DNA of 64,000 nucleotides from Ephydatia muelleri. Its lineage: Eukaryota; Porifera; Demospongiae; Spongillida; Spongillidae. Shown here in pieces: positions 48,904-59,339 of the stretch (the stretch's first letter is position 1; each line of letters starts with the position of its first letter). A program made the position numbers and the translations under genes. The stretch covers positions 4,709,145 through 4,773,144 of the forward strand of contig JABACO010000004.1 in the NCBI GenBank assembly GCA_013339895.1. The letters are read 5' to 3'. The notes beneath the pieces are model-generated. The model was not told the DNA's origin. It saw nothing but the letters and a program-made list of their open reading frames with translations, and did not search any database.

Positions 48904-49160
48904 CAGCTGAACAAGCCACGTGTGTGCAAAAGCATCTGGCGAAGGCACCAATGGAGGGGCTTAGTGAAGATAAGGACACTGCCGATGGAAGTGAAGACGA
49001 TTTGGTTGACCGCGTTTATCTGTTCCTAAAAAACAATGCGTATCCAATGCAGTCCTCAGTGTCACTGAAGAGACAAACTCGGTTGAGGTCAAAGAAGTTG
49101 AAGCTGCGAAGTGGAGAGTTGTATTACAGACAAAGGCAGAACGTGAGATTAGTTGCTTAG
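48904..49160 (+). pseudogene. Integrase N-terminal-type segment of Ginger-like element
   Basis: After a TTTTTTCAG acceptor-like site the frame reads through an acidic stretch and then VDRVYLFLKNNAYP, KRQTRLRSKKLKLRSGELYY. This resembles the segment just before the zinc-binding domain in Gypsy/Ginger integrases (the D-G-x-L-Y-Y motif). It ends at a stop at 49,160 and the DDE core does not follow. Assignment rests on this short pattern. Confidence 0.55.
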
Positions 49161-49739
49161 TTGTTTCTGGCTATATACATGTAGAGTGTAGAAGCCAGTG
49201 CTTTTGGGGTGTACTTCAAATAAATGAACTGAGAGAAAGGTTGGCTAGTAGTGAAATTGCCGGTCAATAACTTTTACTTCATTAACGTGGGGGGGAGGGG
49301 GGGGCAGGGGGAGGAACTACGCCACTGTAATATGTTACCCTTGCACCTGGGACCGGATAGGCTGTGAAGTATATTCAGAACCCAGCGGAACATAACTTTG
49401 GCTTGCCATGTGCATTCCACCTCTGGATATCTTGGTGTGAAGAAGACGAGTGAAAGAAAGATTTACGAGGTAAGGTGCAATTGAAGATGTGAAGAAGATG
49501 GTGAGTTAATACAATTTATTGCCATTCTTGTAGATTCTGTGGATTGCATTCATCTACTCCAGGACTACAGTACACCACTCTGGGATCAAATCTAAGCTTT
49601 GACGTAATGAAAGATAATTTTGCATAATGGATCTAACCACTGGGTGACGGTCTCTACATTTGATACCAAATCATCACATATTAATGTTTATGTATCTCTG
49701 ATCATACATCTATTGCAGATCAAATCTGTGCACTGATGC

Positions 49740-50146
49740 ATATATAGCATCCAACCTACAAACACAGTTCATCATGCCAATGTGGATAAGCGGATTAATG
49801 GGCATGACTGTGGTGTATATGCCATTGCTTTTGCTACTAGTTGTGCTATGGCCAAGATGTAATATCCACTCACTATGACACACAAAAGATGAGGTAGCAT
49901 CTACTTGATTGCTTGGAAGCTCAAAAGATCGTTCCATTTACCAGCGCTTATGAGGAACAAAGTCGGAAGTTTATGAATGAAGAGGCTATACACATATATT
50001 GCCATTGCAGAGGACCAGAGTCAGCACTTATGATACAAGGTGATGGATGTTGTGCGTGGTATCATAAGGAGTGTGACCAATCCATCCCACAAAGAACTCT
50101 GAAAGTCAGACGTCATAAATGGTATTGCAGAAATTGCAAGGGGTAA
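49740..50146 (+). pseudogene. Ulp1-type (C48) protease end plus PHD finger
   Basis: The frame around 49,775-49,845 reads RINGHDCGVYAIAFATSCA, the Gln/Asn...Asp-Cys-Gly catalytic Cys block of Ulp1/SENP-like proteases. A few stops or frame changes follow. Then YDTQKMR, a stop at 49,892, and HLLDCLEAQKIVPF, also typical of the C48 tail. An open frame (from 49,913) continues into a PHD zinc finger: YCHCRGPESALM, CCAWYHKECDQS and WYCRNCKG, i.e. Cys4-His-Cys3 spacing. Ulp1-like proteases cleave SUMO-type linkages; PHD fingers bind histone tails. The usual Cys-Asp pair after A-L-M-I-Q is G-D-G here. Confidence 0.7.
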
Positions 50147-50194
50147 ATAAAACGCAGAACGTGTTCATTTTTTTTTCATAAGTGTAATCTCCGT

Positions 50195-50220
50195 ACCCCC
50201 CCCCCCCCCCCCCCCTTGAT
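50195..50220. repeat. Poly-C tract
   Basis: About 20 C directly after the PHD frame and its T-rich 3' sequence, next to the 47-base arm sequence that is inverted-duplicated in copy B. Confidence 0.9.
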
Positions 50221-50579
50221 TGACAAGGCACAACACTTGACTCAATCTAACAATAGACTTAGCTTGCTGTTAATGGAGTTCACTGAGTTAATTGGTACAG
50301 TGATGGTAGGTTAAAAACTCTTCACCATGCCCCTCTGTCAGCCTAGTAACCTTTTCAGAGCAACAATGCCTGCAAAGGTAGGGGGCCACGTGGTTATCAT
50401 TATTATCACAAACTCCTGAACAATTGTATTTGTCTGGCTTAAATCATGTAGGATAATTTTTGGCAGGGTAGCCAAAATTTATCCTAGGATAGATTTTAGC
50501 AGAAATTTTTTATCCCAAGGGATAAATTTTATCCTAGGATAAATTTTTGGTAGGATAATTATTGCCACGACAGTACCTT

Positions 50580-50890
50580 ACAAGGATATATTTGTTCAGT
50601 AACCTTGCGTGTGAATATCAAAAATGTTGCTCACACAAATAATCTAGATGATCACGTGTGACTACGAAAGCGCACCCTGCATGTAGGCCTAGATGGTACT
50701 TCGCGCCACGCAAGAGGTATGCGTCTCGTGTTCCGGGCCAGGGCCGGTCCTTACCCTCGTCCCAGAGGGTAGTATGGTACGTATAGTTGAGAACATCACA
50801 CCCATGATCCAAATGCACAGCTTGAGAATGGTATGATACGACGAGAACAAGCCATGAGCAGTACGCATGGTTACACCCATGATCCAAATG
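50580..50890 (-). repeat. Dispersed repeat D, copy 4, with internal partial duplication
   Basis: Same block as 12,110-12,365 reversed relative to 29,250. The subsegment with GATCCAAATGCACAGC is present twice (50,804-50,860 and 50,880-50,935). Confidence 0.8.
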
Positions 50891-51039
50891 CACAGCCTGA
50901 GAATGGTATGATACCACGAGAACAATCCATGAGAAGTATGTCCCTTCAAACCCGACTGAAATGTATACGCCTCTAGATCTGTGAGAATAACTGCATGAGG
51001 CCTTTTTTGGGTCATATACATTATTAAAAAAACGCTGCA

Positions 51040-51870
51040 CTACATCAGCTCTAACGTCCACTCCACACCAATACCAATCCTTCCTCGATCCCTTTTTAAA
51101 AATACTTACCTGTTCTTTGGCTCCAATTCCATGTGTCGACGATTACGATCGGCCTTCAGTGGTCGCGTGATTATTTTGTTAAAATTAATTTTCCACATTG
51201 AATACTATATTAGTAAGTACATGTACATGTGCAATAAAAATAATTAGAAATCATTTCCTGTGTAGCACTGACGTCCTCTCTGAAGATGGCCTCACCTGCC
51301 CCGCCCCTTCCTTGCACTGGTGCAGATGGAGGTGGCAGGGCTAGTGGCACATCTGGTGAAGGTGATGGAACAGGTGGTGAAGGTTACAGCCTTGTCAGTG
51401 AGTATTGGGGCAATTGTCTCTCCATCTATGATCCTGAAGGGAACAAGATCCACATAGGAATGGTGGTGGTGTGGTTCCCAGGCCCATTGGGTCATGTTTT
51501 CACTGTGGTGAGCTGGGCCACTTCAGTGTGTGAAGGTGGGGGCCAGTGTGCTGTATCCTTTGTCCAAAGGTAGTGGACACGTGACTGGTGAGAGCACTTG
51601 GTGTAGGAGTGCTGACATTGGGACACCTAATTGTGTAGCACATGTGGGGAAGGTAACACCTTCCATTGGTGAGGAGGTGTGTATGGCAGATGTTGGGAGG
51701 TTCAGGATGGGGACACGCTGATACAATGTTCATTAGAGGACATATGTGTAGCTGTTTGGCTTTTTGGGAACGGGAGCTTTGTGCACCACCATGGGTTTTG
51801 GATACTGTTAAGAGTGGTTATGTCCTCCTCTTTTATTCTCTACCTACAACCCTATACCCGACGTGTACAG
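51040..51870 (+). repeat. Gene-capturing repeat N, copy 3
   Basis: The cleanest copy of the repeat. It ends where the frame with LEDICVAVWLFGNGSF runs into unique sequence at about 51,870. See the chimeric ORF at 51,286. Confidence 0.72.
51286..51573 (+). CDS. Chimeric ORF: Gly/Pro-rich start fused to captured NHL blade
   Basis: The ATG at 51,286 opens 95 codons: a Pro- then Gly/Thr-rich leader followed by GYSLVSEYWGNCLSIYDP and the next few residues of the TRIM-NHL blade, then unrelated sequence. The NHL part is nearly identical to the TRIM-NHL genes. Shifted by one frame, the sequence after it spells C-F-H-C-G-E-L-G-H-F, a zinc-knuckle-like string that ends at a stop. No evidence of expression. 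It is reported because the fusion is in frame and present in three repeat copies. Confidence 0.35.
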   Translation: MASPAPPLPCTGADGGGRASGTSGEGDGTGGEGYSLVSEYWGNCLSIYDPEGNKIHIGMVVVWFPGPLGHVFTVVSWATSVCEGGGQCAVSFVQR

Positions 51871-51904
51871 CACTCATCCAACTTTCTCCTCTTTGCTGCT
51901 GATC

Positions 51905-52260
51905 TGCAGGTACACAACACAGCTAATCGACCATACCAGATTGAAGCTGTACCTTCGGTCAATACTTCCATTTCCCTCCGTTACATGCCCCCCCCAGTTC
52001 CCTGCCCTCTTCCCCCTCCTTCCCTCCTCTTCTCCGTCCATCCTCCCCCTCTTTCCCTCTCCTCCCCTCTGTCCTCTTCCCCTCTCCTTCTCCTTCCCAC
52101 TTCCCTCCTTTGCTCTCCTCCTCCCCTTCTCTTTCCTCCCCTCCCCTTCTTACCTCCCCGCTCCCCTCCTATCCCCCTCCCTCTCCTCACTTGTCCTCCG
52201 CAGGTCTAATCAAGCGTTCCTCTATCATGACCCAACAAGGCTGCCCTCCTGGTGGGTGTG
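51905..52260 (+). other. Possible small exons and pyrimidine tract, unidentified
   Basis: At 51,910 a CTGCAG is followed by a short frame (VHNTANRPYQIEAVPS). A ~200-base C/T-rich tract (51,990-52,200) ends CTCCGCAG and is followed by LIKRSSIMTQQGCPPG before GTGGGT at 52,250. These look like splice-bounded exons of a plus-strand gene, but I recognise no protein and cannot extend them. Confidence 0.25.
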
Positions 52261-52319
52261 GCCAGTCACATGACATCATCCATCCTTTAATATTTCATCA
52301 TTGCAGGTTACCTCCAGGA

Positions 52320-52482
52320 CAGAGTAGTGAGCTGCAGTACTCCCATGCAGTTTCAAAGAACAGGAACACGGCAGTGTAGAAGCACGCAATGGCAATGCTG
52401 CGAGAAGCCTCGAAGGACTGCATGCGAGTGTTGTAGCCAGAGAGTTTCTCCAGTCCCATCCACCGAACCAGCGGAGCCCTGC
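52320..52482 (-). other. Putative exon with a hydrophobic segment
   Basis: On the minus strand, TATTGCAG at about 52,483 starts a frame reading LVRWMGLEKLSGYN, then ASRSIAIACFYTAVFLFFET (a ~20-residue hydrophobic, membrane-like stretch), then W-E-Y-C and GTAACC near 52,312. Acceptor, open frame and donor agree in phase, so a real exon of a membrane protein is plausible. The family is not recognised. Confidence 0.4.
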
Positions 52483-52926
52483 AATAGTACAGGTGCGTGT
52501 GCAAACAGAGACGTTACGTGACTGTTGTCTGTGGCGTGGGGGATGCAGTGCAACGCAAAGTGCTCAAATCCAATTTCCCACAGTGATACATGTAAAACAA
52601 CAATTACGCTGCATGAAGTGGCAAAAGCATTATGCATTATGCTGGAATACAACAAACTAAAGTCGCTACATTAATTCTACCGCAGGGAAAGCTAATCATT
52701 GCGTAATGCAATTATCCATGAGCAAGATTGCAGGAAAACGTAGTTTGTAAACAACTTAAGCTAATGTGACCAGGAACGTTTGTTGACTACAAAGTGTTAA
52801 CTGTTTAGATAAACAGAGTGGCTTTAGTATATAGCACCTGCGGCGCAATATTGCTCTATTGCCCATGAAAGAGTTAATGTAAGTGTCCAAAACAACGCAC
52901 ACCGACGTGCATAGAAAATACGAACA

Positions 52927-52990
52927 CCTACACTGTACTACACTGTACTACACTGTACTACACTGTACTACACTGTACTACACTGTACTA
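52927..52990. repeat. 10-bp tandem repeat
   Basis: About six perfect copies of TACACTGTAC-type units. Confidence 0.95.
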
Positions 52991-53164
52991 TATGTAATGT
53001 GTGCATACGTATATTGTGTATGTGCCTGTAGTGAGGGTGTGTGTGCATGTAAGTGTGCAAAGTGTACACTGTACCATGAGTGCATGTGTGCATGTGGATG
53101 TGCCCACACGAGCAGCTACCTTCAGTATGATCCAGATGGGCCACTTCTGCTCCAGAGCACTGGT

Positions 53165-53730
53165 CTTCAACACGCTGCCCTGCTGACTTCGAAAAATTAA
53201 ACCACTCCACAAAGTGTTGTGGAGCAGAAGATGGCCTCCACTGCACACGGTCCAGTGCTTCGCGGAGAGAAATATCCTCTTCTCCAGTTTCCCGCATCCT
53301 CGTTCCCAGTTCCACCAGTCTATCCCACGTGACTCCAGCCTCGTCCCAGGGCAGCTCCCGGGTCACGTCGTCGCCACTCGAGTCGATACCGAGCCCCACA
53401 AGGCGATAATCGATAATAAATAATCGCCCAGTTATATCGATTCGAATTTCAACCCCCGAAGTACATAATTGAGGAGAAGAGTGTCATTCGGAGGACAGCA
53501 CCTTGGTACCGACAGGAATAAGACCAGCACCAAACGCTATTGTAATCCTGCTGAAAGATTTGCTGGTACAGTGTGTGGGGTGCCACAGAGATGTGAAGGC
53601 TGGTTGCTATGAGTGCACACCATCTCTCACTGCTGAAGAGGAAAGAGAGGCAGCAGCACTGCTGAAGAGGGCCATCTCCACCAGTCCTGAGCAAGGCATA
53701 ATACAACAGAAATATCCTCTTCTCCAGTTA
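53165..53730 (-). mobile_element. 566-bp insertion in LIG4 exon 3 with 15-bp target duplication
   Basis: CTCCAGAGCACTGGT occurs at 53,150-53,164 and again at 53,731-53,745; the uninterrupted exon at 19,275 has it once. The insert is GC-rich in part. On the minus strand it contains an open stretch (from 53,399) reading LPWDEAGVTWDRLVELGTRM and ISLREALDRVQWRPSS that I do not recognise. Neither a poly-A tail nor terminal inverted repeats are seen. A 15-bp duplication is typical of non-LTR-type (target-primed) insertion. Confidence 0.75.
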
Positions 53731-53887
53731 CTCCAGAGCACTGGTGTTCCTCAGGAGGAGCTGGAGGGCCTTCTTCATGCCAGCCCTGTCCTTGCTGGTG
53801 TTGCCATTGGCTAGGTCGTCCAGGTACTGGTTCACTTGAGCAACCGTGAGGCTGGGAGGGGAGGGGGGTGGGGAGTATGGGACGGGG

Positions 53888-54025
53888 AGAAGGGAGTGCG
53901 GGATGGGGAGGAGGGAGTGCGGGATGGGGAGGAGGGAGTGCGGGATGGGGAGGGAGTGTGGAATGGGGAGGAGGAAGTGTGGATGGGAGAGGGTGTTACA
54001 TGAGGAGGAGAGAGTGTGGGATGGG
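53888..54025. repeat. 21-bp G-rich minisatellite
   Basis: About four to six imperfect copies of a unit GGGAGTGCGGGATGGGGAGG in the LIG4 intron between exons 2 and 3. Frames across it are artefacts. Confidence 0.9.
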
Positions 54026-54188
54026 GAGGGCCAATAGGATCCTAACAGTCACAGACACACAGACACAATGCAACACACACACACACTATGAACACCCCCT
54101 CCCCCCTCTTGTAACATAAATGGAGAACATAGACCTCCAGTGTGTGGTCATCATTAAAAACACTTACAGCACAGTTGACCGATCACAA

Positions 54189-54383
<195 letters not shown>

Positions 54384-55039
54384 CTCTTTAGCTATCTGGG
54401 GTGCCCTGTAGTGGAGAAGCTTCTGAGCATCTGTGCTCTCCTTGGAGATATTCAGCACCTCGATGTAGTGCTTGGCCAGAGCAGTCTCTTTCATCCCATA
54501 GGCCGGTCTGGCCCGATCCAATTCTGGCAGCAGGAGTCTCATGATGGCAAAGAAGGTGTCCGTCTGTGGAGACGGAAGACACACTCGCTGAGATGGACAC
54601 CCTGTTCTGACCCTCACTCCCCAACACTTCATTCTCCCTCCCCACTACCTCCCTCTCCCTCTCTTCCACACCTTCCTCCCTCCAACCCCTCACTGACTCT
54701 CAAGCCCTTCGCTTCTTCTCCCACCCACCCCAGAGATATTATCTACTGCATGTAAATCATCACACTGAGGTACTTAATTCGAGTGCGTCCAGTCCCCATC
54801 CACGTCTGCCCCGTGGTACGAACCGTCGTGGCCGCGTCGGTGTGATGCAGTTTGGCGTGAGTTTCCCGCCACCGCCCGATGAAGGACGAGAGTATCTTCT
54901 TCTTCTTCTTGTCCGTGCCTTGGGTCTTGTGGATCTTCTCCATGAGGGCGCACAAGTCGTGGAACGGAATCTGGGAGGCAACATCTCCTCCGTCAGACGG
55001 CGCTTGAATGACGCTGTCTGAAGCCAATTGCGCGCCTCA

Positions 55040-55490
55040 CATCGGCTACAATAAACGCACAGGCTTCTAATATTTAACCTTGCCTTTGTCGCGAGTATGT
55101 TGGATGTGCCACACAATTCAAAGTTTGTGTTCTTCGTTTAATTAATGAAACGCGCGTTTGTTAGTTGTTATTGAAGTGATGTGGGGGGATCTAAACACAC
55201 GCTAGTACATAAGATCCCATGTGCATATACATACATGTACCACGTATCAAAGATTTAGCTGTAGATTGTTGTAAGCGGTTAATTAAATAATTATATCGAA
55301 ATCAACATATTACGGTTCGATTTAGAACTGGTATTGTCAAAATTCAGCATTGCATAACTGGGTACTGACCCCATGGCAATAGCTTGATATTTAATTGGCA
55401 CCATTTAATATAATGCTCACAAATGTTGCAGAGCAAACTAGTTTATCTCCGATTGTTGTCGTCGGGCAGTAACTTTATTTCTTTCGTCTC
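55040..55490. promoter_or_regulatory. Shared upstream region of LIG4 and MORN2
   Basis: The ~450 bp between divergent first exons. No canonical TATA box placed for either gene was identified. AT-rich with one GC-rich patch near 55,470. Inferred as a bidirectional promoter solely from gene orientation. Confidence 0.35.
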
Positions 55491-55496
55491 ACGCAT

Positions 55497-56016
55497 GTGA
55501 AAAGGGAACGAAGAAAAAAGAGGGCCCCACCACTTCCTTACAATCTGGTGTGTACGTTTATCCAAACGGAGACAGATATGATGAGCATTGTGGACCTATT
55601 ATTGTTCTATCATTCCTTCTCCCGCCATTTCAGAGAAGGAGATTTCATTGTGATGGAAGGACGCATCGAGCACAGCGGAACGGGAACTGAACATTTTGTT
55701 GATGGACTCGTGTATACTGGACAGTGGAAGAATGACAAAATGAATGGGAAAGGTAACGGGACCCGGGTGTCACTTTTCAAAATTCATAACGTGTTTCTAT
55801 TGACGTGACAGGGGAAGTGAAGTATACCACCAAAGCGACGTACGTTGTAAGTGGAGCAGATGGTTGAACATAAACACTAGACTCATTGTGTGCGTATGCG
55901 TTTGGGCATTACACATACCGGTATAATGCACCCAAAACCATATACCCATGCGACCTGACGTGATTGCATGCTAGATGTACACGCTTCTCTCTCCCCTCTC
56001 CCCTCCACACACACAC

Positions 56017-56049
<33 letters not shown>

Positions 56050-56562
56050 CAAAAATAGGGTGACTTTGTTGATAACGAATGTCACGGGATGGGCATCTAC
56101 ACGTGGCCTGATGGATCAAAGTACACTGGTCCATTTGTACACAACATATAAGCCCATGTTGTCCATCACGTGTATTGTACTTGTGTCCATTAAGTCAGCC
56201 CACATAAGCACACCATGCACATACGAAGGACACAAGCTGTCTCTATGCGCCTGCACACACATACATGTATACTGCCATTGCCATAACTGGGATGTGATCA
56301 TATGTGCACAGCAAGGTCTCCATCTGTTTTATCCTAATGCCGTGTGCACTTATACTGACCAGTATCATGATGTCATTTAAATTGTCATTTCAAATGTTTG
56401 TGTGGTAATGTCGCTACTACCTTTCACCAGTAAATGTTGATGACATCATGTTCTGTTCACAGGCTTTTGGGCACAGGGGAGTTCACAGACACCTCAAATA
56501 GAGTGGGGTGTGGACTGTTCACGGGGAAAGTGGCCGATGGACTAAGACTGAAGATTTCCTAA
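55497..56562 (+). CDS. MORN2: MORN repeat protein 2, five exons, one non-GT donor
   Basis: MORN2 is a small MORN-repeat protein linked in mammals to sperm development and phagocytosis. Exons with agreeing phases: about 55,497-55,549 (basic Lys/Arg leader), 55,634-55,752 (GTGTEHFVDGLVYTGQWKND), 55,812-55,846, 56,059-56,147 (GDFVDNECHGMGIYTWPDGS, then KYTGPF) and 56,463-56,562 (LLGTGEFTD, ending GLRLKIS). The K-L-K-L-like C-terminus and Y-x-G-x-W spacing fit MORN2. The fourth exon's donor reads ATAAGC where GTAAGC is expected; without splicing a stop follows at once. No in-frame ATG opens exon 1 (the nearby ATG is followed by TGA), so the start is unresolved. ATTAAA at about 56,665 could be the poly-A signal. 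Confidence 0.88.
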
Positions 56563-56769
56563 CACTTGCCCTCCACAGTTTGTTGCACTGGAATCAATGA
56601 CATCACCTCAGTGAGGACTCGTGTGTTTGCCTCCTTAACACTTTATGTTCTACTGCATGGGACAATTAAACGTGCAGCGTGCTGTACCCTTGATGCAGAT
56701 AACAGTTGCAATGTAACTTGCATTTTGATGTGCAGTGTATTGTAATATCTTTAAATGAGAAAGGTTCCG

Positions 56770-59060
56770 GATAAATATATCTGTTTTCAAATATTGTATT
56801 ATCGAAAATATCGATGCTAAAATATAAAAATAATTGAGCTTCAAATATTTTCACCATCAGAATTAAATGTGTGATGTAAGAGAATGGAAACCATATAACG
56901 AAACAGTGAGCACTCATCTCTGTGCAGGCAATAGCTTCACCAGTGGGAGTGCATACTCACTAAATGAATGAGGACACTGGTAAAGGCATTGCCTGCCCAT
57001 AATATATCATAAATCATGATATATCTCTTCAGATAAATCATGATGGCGGAGAGAGTTACCCAGCTCACATTTATGGCTATTGGGCTGCCCATGATCTGTG
57101 TACCCATATGCTCACTATCCAGCCCTCCTTGGATTTAGAGGGTGCAGTGCTCTTGTGTCAGTGTAATGACATTTAATTCAATAACAGTGCATACATGTGT
57201 CATCCAACGTGCTTGCAAATTAAAATTAATGCACCCCATTGTCTGGGCTGTGAGAACTGCTCTGAACATTGTGACCTGTGTGGAAAGACTGGTAATACCA
57301 GTAGCATAGTAGCATCCCAGCCTTACCCGCTCCTTTAGCTGTCAGTTGGTACTGACATGGTCAGGGGATGAGAGCTGATGTGGGAGAGTTGTAATGGCTG
57401 AATCATGGTCAGCCTAGAGAAGCTAGCAGCAGTAGGAAAAAAGAAAGAAAGGGGGAGTAGGGGGGTCCAAGATCACAGGTAGGAAAAATAAAAGGATTTT
57501 AGTCACATCATATATACGTACCAAAGTTTCAAATTGGTGGTGTTGTGGATGATGCTGAAATAAACACACCATTATCATTTACAGCCCAACAAAATCTCTC
57601 TGCCTTAGATTGTAACTGCTAGTGCATTTGATGGTACATCGTGCAACCACATACATAGAGTGATCTGTGCTCATTGATTCCTCCTCGATGCTAAGGTTCT
57701 CCAGGGTAAGACTGTATAGACAGTGGCAGTAAGACATGGGAGTGATTGAAGTAGGAGTGATTTTGTTAAGGAAGAGGGTGAGGTTCATAGAACAATCGAC
57801 TTACGAGATGATGTCATAACCACTGTTGTTGGGTTGTACCAGCACTGGATATGTGCATGCCCTCCCGTTACAAGCAACGCAGCTGAAAATGAAGCCAGAA
57901 GGATTTCTGATATTTGTACAATACACTATGCAAGTTAGACAAAATAGCAGAGCCAAGTAAAAAAAACTAGGTACTTTTCAGTCTATTTTATCTATCACCC
58001 CCTTTTCACACACACACACACACACACACGCACACCAACACAAAGCTATAACATAAGTTGCAATAGCTATTCCAATTAGAGCTCACCATGCCTGTCTTGC
58101 TGCAAACGTCTCCTTGCTACTGAAACAGGATAAGAAAGGTTTAAATGTAGCCAGAGGCAAAAACACTTCAGTCAAGGCCCCTCGGCTGTGCCTTGCTCCT
58201 GATAAGGTGCTCCTACTACTATGTAAACAAGAAGCAAACAAATTTAAACGGCCTAATCCAGGCCTACCAACTCTCCCCCACACCATCCTACACAAAGAGT
58301 TTGCCTCACGTGATAACACACTCCGCTTACTATGTAAGCTATATGCCTCCCTCCTCCTCCTCCCCCGTATTGGCCAGTAATACAAGATCAACTCAGGCAG
58401 CTGTTGTAACAACGGTACTCACTACCGATTAAGACAACATTACTCCACGCACTCACATTGATGTTGCCATTGTCGTCTTTGTTTGGATGGGTCACGTGCT
58501 TGCTGTAAACACAATGCAATGCATTTCACGTGAGTATGTAGTATACATAGTATCAATTAATCAATGAAGAACAATAGGACGTTTCCTTGTACAGTTTCTC
58601 TCCGGCTTTTATTCGGACAATTTGTTTTATATTGAGTCACCATTCTCATCCTGACATTAATAAAGAACAATTTTTGGAACACTTGTTCACAAAGTTATAA
58701 TGTATCATGTCCAAGTTGCATGTGATAGTGCTACAATTTATTTTATGTACACTTATCTGGGGGAATGTGCATGCATGTTGCTCTCACTTCTTTTTGTGAA
58801 GTTAAAAATACAGCACAAACAAGGATTACCTGAATAGTGTCCTTGGTTGACCAAGAACACCATTCAGGTAATCCTTATTTGTGCTTGGCACAAGTACCAG
58901 TCCGGACTTTGTACCTGTCCACTGCAATCATTACTTTACAAAATAACGGCTATTTTATCTATTTGAGTTGCACTTGTTAGAAGGAACTTGATATTGTGGG
59001 CCAGGCTTAATGACATACATGGGAGGCCATACCTTCCTGACTACTAACTGGGATTCCTTG
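56770..59060. repeat. Direct repeat DR1, right copy
   Basis: Matches 1-2,190 in the same orientation, including unit R copy 5 (57,290-58,390). It differs by a hairpin insertion at 58,812-58,884 and several indels. No gene claimed. Confidence 0.85.
58812..58884. repeat. Local inverted duplication (hairpin)
   Basis: GCACAAACAAGGATTACCTG on the left pairs with CAGGTAATCCTTATTTGTGC on the right around a short loop. DR1 left copy has only the left arm (about 1,995-2,030). Confidence 0.85.
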
Positions 59061-59339
59061 ATACCTCCCACCTAAGTGTTTCATCCTCTTGACTTAGTTT
59101 CTCTCCTAAGATATTTGATGTTGCAGTTTGAAAGCAAGTTGGTTTCTGTATCAGGTCCCGCAATGTCATTGTGCACCATTTCAAGGTTAGCCTTACATTC
59201 ACTATTACTGTAAAAGATCTTCATCTAAGCCTCCGTGATAAATTTTCCAATCACTCCTAGTGCTCTTAACTGAAGTATTATTAATTTATTCTGTACATCA
59301 TATATAATTTTGATAATTTAATTTATTCTGTATATCATG

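Larger units (their letters stand above)
48782..50572 (+). mobile_element. Ginger-like DNA transposon, copy A (1,791 bp, internally deleted)
   Basis: Begins TGTCACGAAAAA and ends TTGCCACGACA, giving TGT...ACA ends with a short inverted repeat. It is flanked by GTAC on both sides (48,778-48,781 and 50,573-50,576). Empty-site versions exist at 12,085 and 29,565. Inside are an integrase-associated segment, an Ulp1-type protease end and a PHD finger. A 4-bp duplication, TGT...ACA termini and this domain set are reported features of Ginger elements, which descend from Gypsy integrases. The catalytic integrase core is missing. Subterminal GGATAAATT-type repeats cluster at 50,440-50,560. Confidence 0.75.

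Noticed and set aside
51981-52190. Arg/Gly-rich ORF
   Set aside because: Antisense of a C/T-rich tract; low complexity.
53846-54119. Glycine-rich repeat protein (G-M-G-R-R-E-C units)
   Set aside because: A translation of the 21-bp minisatellite inside a LIG4 intron.
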